From: Herbidospora galbida
GTDB taxonomy: Bacteria; Actinomycetota; Actinomycetes; Streptosporangiales; Streptosporangiaceae
Direction: 5' to 3'
Length of the DNA stretch: 64,000 bases
NCBI RefSeq assembly: GCF_005233835.1
Contig: NZ_SZQA01000021.1
Location: forward strand, 62,001-126,000
In this document: positions 60,802 through 64,000 of the stretch, piece after piece
Layout: each line of letters begins with the position of its first letter
How positions within the stretch are numbered: the first letter of the stretch is position 1
Notes under the pieces: generated by a model
Told to the model about the DNA's origin: nothing
What the model saw: only the letters and a program-made list of their open reading frames with translations
Database searches by the model: none
Translations under genes and position numbers: made by a program

Positions 60802-61587
60802 CTACCTGGCAGGAAGTTGATATGAGAGGACGTAAGCGTCGCTCGACATCACGGTGTCGCAGACCTCGACGGCCTGCCCGTCGTCCGCGTAGGCCGTACG
60901 GATGAGGTGGAAGACCGGAATGCCAGGTGCAAGCTTGAGTGCCTTGACCTCGTCCCGAAGCGGCATCCGCGAACGGATCTCCTCGTCAAAATGATCGAGT
61001 CGATACCCCAACTCTTCGAGGCGTGCATAGATGCCGCCGGGTCCGCTGTTGGGATGGGTGATCTGAGTACCTTGCGCGATGTGGGAGGGAATGTAGGAGA
61101 TCGCAGTCTCAACAGGGTGTCCATTGATCAGATAGCGCCGGGATCTTACGACCACGCTTTGTCCTGCCGGCAAACCGAGACGCTTTGCTACGTCGGGGGA
61201 CGCTTCCTGTTCGCTGATCTGGATGGAGTCGACGGAAGGCTTCCCTCCGGACTCTTCCGTCTCAGCGATGAAGGCCGCTTTCCCCTGCTCGCGGTGGCGT
61301 CGGGCGAACCTGTCGGACGCCAAGCATCGAACCTGTGGCCGGGAGCGGACGAAGACCCCCTTGCCATGTTCGGCGACCGTCAAGCCCTCACTCTGGAGGA
61401 GCTGTAGTGCGTTGCGGATGGTCATGCGGGCAACGCCGTAGTGCGTCATGAGCTGGCTCTCGGAGGGCACTTTAGAACCCGGAGGGAGTGCAGAGCCGTT
61501 CATGGCTTCCCGGAGATGGTCGGCGATCTGCTTGAAGACCGGCCGGTCGGATGTTGGGTCGAGACCAGGAAGCGCGAAATCCGCCAT
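60802..61587 (-). CDS. GntR/HutC-family repressor (KorSA-like)
   Basis: The protein has 261 residues. The GntR winged helix (residues 15-85) shows RPVFKQIADHLREAMNG, LPPGSKVPSESQLMTHYGVARMTIRNALQLL and GLTVAEHGKGVFV. The UTRA effector domain follows, with VVVRSRRYLINGHPVETAISYIP. In pSAM2 the equivalent protein KorSA represses pra and transfer functions. Its stop is four bases from the operator-bearing promoter, and a half-site ACTCCTCTA at 61593-61601 near its own start suggests autoregulation. Confidence 0.9.
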   Translation of the reverse strand: MADFALPGLDPTSDRPVFKQIADHLREAMNGSALPPGSKVPSESQLMTHYGVARMTIRNALQLLQSEGLTVAEHGKGVFVRSRPQVRCLASDRFARRHREQGKAAFIAETEESGGKPSVDSIQISEQEASPDVAKRLGLPAGQSVVVRSRRYLINGHPVETAISYIPSHIAQGTQITHPNSGPGGIYARLEELGYRLDHFDEEIRSRMPLRDEVKALKLAPGIPVFHLIRTAYADDGQAVEVCDTVMSSDAYVLSYQLPAR

Positions 61588-61592
61588 GCCCC

Positions 61593-61618
61593 ACTCCTCT
61601 ACTCGTACATACGTGTAC
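61593..61618. promoter_or_regulatory. divergent GntR/Nudix control region
   Basis: ACTCCTCTA (61593-61601), the left half of the operon operator, is followed by GTACA-TACG-TGTAC (61605-61618). The first element also overlaps the GntR ribosome binding site, so its conservation may have that cause. Confidence 0.4.
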
Positions 61619-61661
61619 TACCGTGAGTCTAGCTGTGTCGATGAAGCGCCGGAGGGCGAGC

Positions 61662-62105
61662 ATGAACCACGACAATCGTCACTCAGTGAGCGTTGCCGGC
61701 GTCGTAATCGATTCCGACGGGCGTGCTCTCTTGATCCAGCGGCGCGATAACGGCCATTGGGAAGCGCCGGGCGGGATATTGGAGCGCGACGAAGACATCA
61801 CGACCGGTCTCCGTCGCGAGGTGCGTGAAGAGACAGGGCTGGAAGTCGAAGCGGAGGCTTTGACCGGTGTTTACAAGCACATGACTAGAGGAATCATTGC
61901 ACTTGTTTTTCGCTGTCGCGCGATCTCGGGGACGCTGACCGAAAATGACGAGTCTCGGGCGTTCCGGTGGGTGACTGCCGACGAGGTTACATCGGTCGCG
62001 TCCGAAGCATTCGCGATCCGAGTACTTGATGCCATGAGAGACAGGGACCGGCCAGCCATTCGGCAACACGACGGGGTCCATCTGATCGGGTCCGCCCCGA
62101 TATAG
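61662..62105 (+). CDS. Nudix hydrolase (Pif-like)
   Basis: The protein is 147 residues from ATG 61662, behind GGAGGG. The Nudix box is complete: G-x5-E-x7-REVxEETGL, starting in APGGILERDEDI. In pSAM2 the Nudix protein Pif blocks redundant transfer between element-carrying hyphae; the position beside the GntR gene matches. A role as general nucleotide or NAD-derivative hydrolase is also possible given the TIR gene close by. Confidence 0.9.
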   Translation: MNHDNRHSVSVAGVVIDSDGRALLIQRRDNGHWEAPGGILERDEDITTGLRREVREETGLEVEAEALTGVYKHMTRGIIALVFRCRAISGTLTENDESRAFRWVTADEVTSVASEAFAIRVLDAMRDRDRPAIRQHDGVHLIGSAPI

Positions 62106-62122
62106 GAGGTTTTTGACCTTCT

Positions 62123-62692
62123 CTAGGAAATGAATCGGCGAATGAGTGAAAATGTTGTCAAAATCAAGAAGAGTAATAATGAAATGCGAAATAATCGCAC
62201 CCCGCGCCTAAGGTGGCGATGCTTGCGTTTGTGTTGATTGATTGCTGTCCATAGCTCACTTACGGCAAAACCCAATTTATCCTGCAGATTTGCTTCCGTT
62301 AGCCTTGTGGAGAAGTCGGAAAATGTGGAAACTTCTTTTAGCGTATCTCCCCAATTGAATGCGAATCGGGAGGGAATGGCGCTCGGCGTGACGCTTCTGC
62401 TTGTCTTTTGTGCTGCTATGGCGCTCACGCAGTCCCAAATAGAGGCGAGGATGGCCGATATCGTCGCAAAGAAGAATCCAATAAAAGCGATAGAAAGCCA
62501 TGATGGCTCGTTTGGGCGAGCGTTTCCGTATACGGTAAGTAAGAGCGCGGTACCTGTCAGAAGGAAGGTGTTGGCGCTTACTAGCAGTGTGGCGCGTGAA
62601 GCCGTAGATGAGCGCAGTAGGTCATAGCGGTTAATCATCCACATGACAAGTTCAAGAGATTCGAGCTCTGAGGCGCTGGTATGTTTTTGCAT
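62123..62692 (-). CDS. PycTM/SLATT-like effector membrane protein
   Basis: The protein is 189 residues from ATG 62692; the frame is open to a TTG at 62812, which would add 40 residues. It shows NRYDLLRSSTASRATLLVSANTFLLTGTALLL as amphipathic start plus helix 1, helix 2 at SIAFIGFFFATISAILASIW, a soluble part, then DKLGFAVSELWTAINQHKRKHRHLRR and a last helix. This order of helix pair, loop, and KHRxLRR before a terminal helix resembles the Pycsar effector (PycTM) domain. The gene is markedly AT-richer than the chromosome. It diverges from the TIR gene. Confidence 0.65.
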   Translation of the reverse strand: MQKHTSASELESLELVMWMINRYDLLRSSTASRATLLVSANTFLLTGTALLLTVYGNARPNEPSWLSIAFIGFFFATISAILASIWDCVSAIAAQKTSRSVTPSAIPSRFAFNWGDTLKEVSTFSDFSTRLTEANLQDKLGFAVSELWTAINQHKRKHRHLRRGVRLFRISLLLFLILTTFSLIRRFIS

Positions 62693-62907
62693 CGCACTAA
62701 ATCTTCTTTTTGGGCCGTCCTTTTCCCGTATGAAGAGACGACCGAAAGGTAGGATTGCGAAGAGTGACTCTCGGGGCACGCTGCTCCTAGGGAAAGCGAT
62801 ACCGTACGCCAACCTGGCTAGCGTATGGGTCTGTCCCGTAGGATTACAATAGTTAGCGCTTGCATCGCTTTGTAAGCGGTGTGGGGCACCTGTACTAGGG
62901 GATACTT

Positions 62908-63402
62908 ATGCCCTATATTTTCTTAAACTACCGAACCCAATCTGACGCGTACGCTGCAGCTCTTCTCGATGAGCTTCTCATTCGCCGCTTTGGCGCTGAC
63001 GCAATATTTCGCGCTAGTAGATCTATAAGGCCGGGAGTAGATTATCGTCAGGCAATACTATCTGCGATAAAAGAAAGCCGGGTGATTCTGGCTGTCGTGG
63101 GTCAAGGCTGGGATGCTGTAATTCGCGAGGAGGATAGGCGGGGGGAGGCAGGAAATTCCTGGGCCCGCATGGAACTGGCTGAAGCGATACGTGATGGAAC
63201 GGTTATTATTCCGATTCTCCTCGCTGGCGCACCTTCTCTCGTCAAGATGGATCTTCCTGATGATTTACGCGGTTTGGCTCACTATCAATACCTGCGTTTC
63301 GACTACAGGAATATCAGTCAAGATTTCTTCCGTATCTCAGAGGAGTTAGTGCATTTGCTTTCAACGTGGAATATTGCTGTTGGCAATGAAAGTGGCCCCT
63401 GA
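62908..63402 (+). CDS. TIR-domain protein
   Basis: The protein has 164 residues, all one TIR domain: strand A YIFLNYRTQSDAYAA, box ADAIFRASRSIRPGVDY, strand ILAVVGQGWD, and the helix SWARMELAEAI with the catalytic-type Glu89. AGGGGA precedes the ATG. Bacterial TIR enzymes use NAD+ to make signals or deplete it during phage attack (Thoeris ThsB, PycTIR). No sensor or ThsA-type partner is present except the divergent membrane protein. AT-rich codon use suggests recent acquisition. Confidence 0.88.
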   Translation: MPYIFLNYRTQSDAYAAALLDELLIRRFGADAIFRASRSIRPGVDYRQAILSAIKESRVILAVVGQGWDAVIREEDRRGEAGNSWARMELAEAIRDGTVIIPILLAGAPSLVKMDLPDDLRGLAHYQYLRFDYRNISQDFFRISEELVHLLSTWNIAVGNESGP

Positions 63403-63507
63403 ATGGTCGCCTCAACCAGTGGATGAACTTTTAGCGGAATCCTCGACCTTCAGATGGTTTAGCAGTCGGAGGATGCGGACGCCATGTAGCGAACCGAGAT
63501 CCTTCCC

Positions 63508-63529
63508 ACAGTGGGCCAGCTGTGGGCCG
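63508..63529. promoter_or_regulatory. tandem GTGGGCC sites, candidate integrase arm sites near attR
   Basis: Two copies of a GTGGGCC core 11 bp apart (ACAGTGGGCCA, GCTGTGGGCCG) match the pair at 49251-49271 in sequence, spacing and orientation. Confidence 0.5.
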
Positions 63530-63603
63530 GTTTCGATGTGCAAGTGATTACTAAGGGTATGTATGCAGGCCAAGGCCTGTTGGAGAGGAGAACGTGCACC
63601 CCT

Positions 63604-63655
63604 CTCCGGAGCCGGGAGCGCAAGTTCGAATCTTGCAGGGGGCACCTGATCTTCA
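63604..63655. repeat. attR, 52-bp copy of the tRNA-Arg 3' end
   Basis: Identical to 49106-49157. The tRNA fragment here lacks the 5' half and is not a functional tRNA. Confidence 0.93.
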
Positions 63656-63664
63656 GCGATTAAA

Positions 63665-63700
63665 CGGGCGGTTCTCCGATCTCATGGAGTCCCGCCCTTT
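63665..63700. terminator. displaced chromosomal tRNA-Arg terminator
   Basis: Stem GGGCGG/CCGCCC with inner CTCC/GGAG and a following TTT run. It stands outside attR and overlaps the last codons of the convergent methyltransferase gene. Confidence 0.6.
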
Positions 63701-64000
63701 CTCATTGAGTCCGGGCGCCGGCGCAGGCCGAACCAGAAGGTGGGCACCGGGTTCGTGCCCGGCGTGGTGTCGACCAGGTCCCAGCCGGCGAACCTGGCGC
63801 GCAGTTCATCGGCGGTGACACCGGATATCGGGTCGTCGAACGCCTCGGGGCCGTACCCGAACATCAGCAGCCGGGCGCCGGGAGCGGCGCGGTGGGTGAG
63901 TCCGGCGGCGTAGGCGTCGCGGCGGTGCGGCGGGATCCCGCAGTAGCAGCTCAGGTCGAAGAACAGGTCAAAAGGTCCGGGCACGTCCAGGTCGTCGAGG
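63682..64000 (-). CDS. SAM-dependent methyltransferase, N-terminus beyond window
   Basis: The visible frame enters at base 64000 and ends at TGA 63684-63682, giving the last ~105 residues. DVPGPFDLFFDLSCYCGIPPHRRDAYAAGLTHRAAPGARLLMFGYG resembles the class I methyltransferase core after motif II, with the C-terminal strand FWFGLRR. The final residues (SMRKGGTP) are encoded by the tRNA terminator region, so this end is tied to the integration site. Confidence 0.75.
   Translation of the reverse strand, partial: LDDLDVPGPFDLFFDLSCYCGIPPHRRDAYAAGLTHRAAPGARLLMFGYGPEAFDDPISGVTADELRARFAGWDLVDTTPGTNPVPTFWFGLRRRPDSMRKGGTP

Larger units (their letters stand above)
49106..63655. mobile_element. actinomycete integrative and conjugative element (AICE) in tRNA-Arg
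   Basis: The element is bounded by a 52-bp perfect direct repeat that starts in the tRNA anticodon loop. It encodes tyrosine integrase, excisionase, prim-pol and helicase-type replication proteins, TraB/FtsK, several small coupled membrane or zinc proteins, WhiB, GntR/HutC repressor and Nudix protein, the layout of pSAM2-like elements. Nearly all genes run leftwards as one block from a promoter near 60770. The rightmost genes (62123-63402) are visibly AT-richer and look like recent cargo. All core genes appear intact, so it may still be mobile. Confidence 0.93.

Noticed and set aside
61662-63402. Nudix gene treated as third component of the TIR/membrane cargo
   Set aside because: Its position beside the GntR gene matches Pif of pSAM2-like elements, and its base composition is closer to the element backbone than to the AT-rich cargo; only a possible link is noted.
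63412-63645. Minus-strand 77-codon frame between the TIR gene and attR
   Set aside because: It is made of the att repeat and the arm-site region and has no ribosome binding site.

Overview
The window is high-GC actinobacterial DNA. GTG starts, 4-base stop/start overlaps, LacI-regulated sugar ABC transporters without their own ATPase and a tRNA-integrated actinomycete element all point to a filamentous actinomycete. Streptosporangiales is my best guess from gene content; no rRNA gene is present to settle it.

Bases 1-18000 are mostly ordinary chromosome: a Sel1/TPR protein cut by the window edge, a DsbD/SafE-like membrane protein with a cupredoxin tail, a NarL-type two-component pair, gamma-glutamyltransferase, SURF1 with a DUF3817 protein, an LLM-class flavin oxidoreductase next to a carotenoid oxygenase with a divergent tandem-HxlR regulator, a hemerythrin protein, an acyl-CoA ligase, an unrecognised coiled-coil protein, and an XRE-cupin regulator divergent from a BenE-type transporter.

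Bases 16167-25920 are a peptide locus. A prolyl oligopeptidase diverges from a seven-gene overlapping operon: dipeptide-type ABC transporter (five genes), M20 peptidase and a class II HDAC-like amidohydrolase. A frameshifted ATPase, an arylamine N-acetyltransferase and an OmpR pair follow; the kinase of that pair is fused in frame to a multi-pass DUF4153/DUF4173-like membrane protein. Bases 32502-36730 look like a D-amino-acid salvage operon: N-acyl-D-amino-acid deacylase, D-serine dehydratase-like PLP enzyme, RidA, and a protein of unknown function.

Bases 36736-47406 are a beta-glucan locus: a sugar ABC transporter, two paralogous LacI repressors, a GH1 beta-glucosidase, a ROK regulator and a secreted GH16-CBM6 endoglucanase. 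Five identical GAGAGCGCTCTC palindromes lie in its control regions, one beside a 56-residue MbtH-like gene.

Bases 49106-63655 are an integrative element of about 14.5 kb inserted in a tRNA-Arg(CCG) gene and bounded by a 52-bp perfect direct repeat. It carries integrase, excisionase, an iteron array that is probably the replication origin, a helicase-like ATPase, a prim-pol, an orphan cytosine methyltransferase, TraB/FtsK, several small transfer-type proteins, WhiB, a GntR/HutC repressor with two operators in the operon promoter, and a Nudix protein. At its right end is AT-richer cargo: a TIR-domain gene divergent from a gene for a PycTM-like membrane protein. That cargo is the best candidate for an undescribed (defence) system here. 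The window closes with the 3' part of a chromosomal methyltransferase gene.
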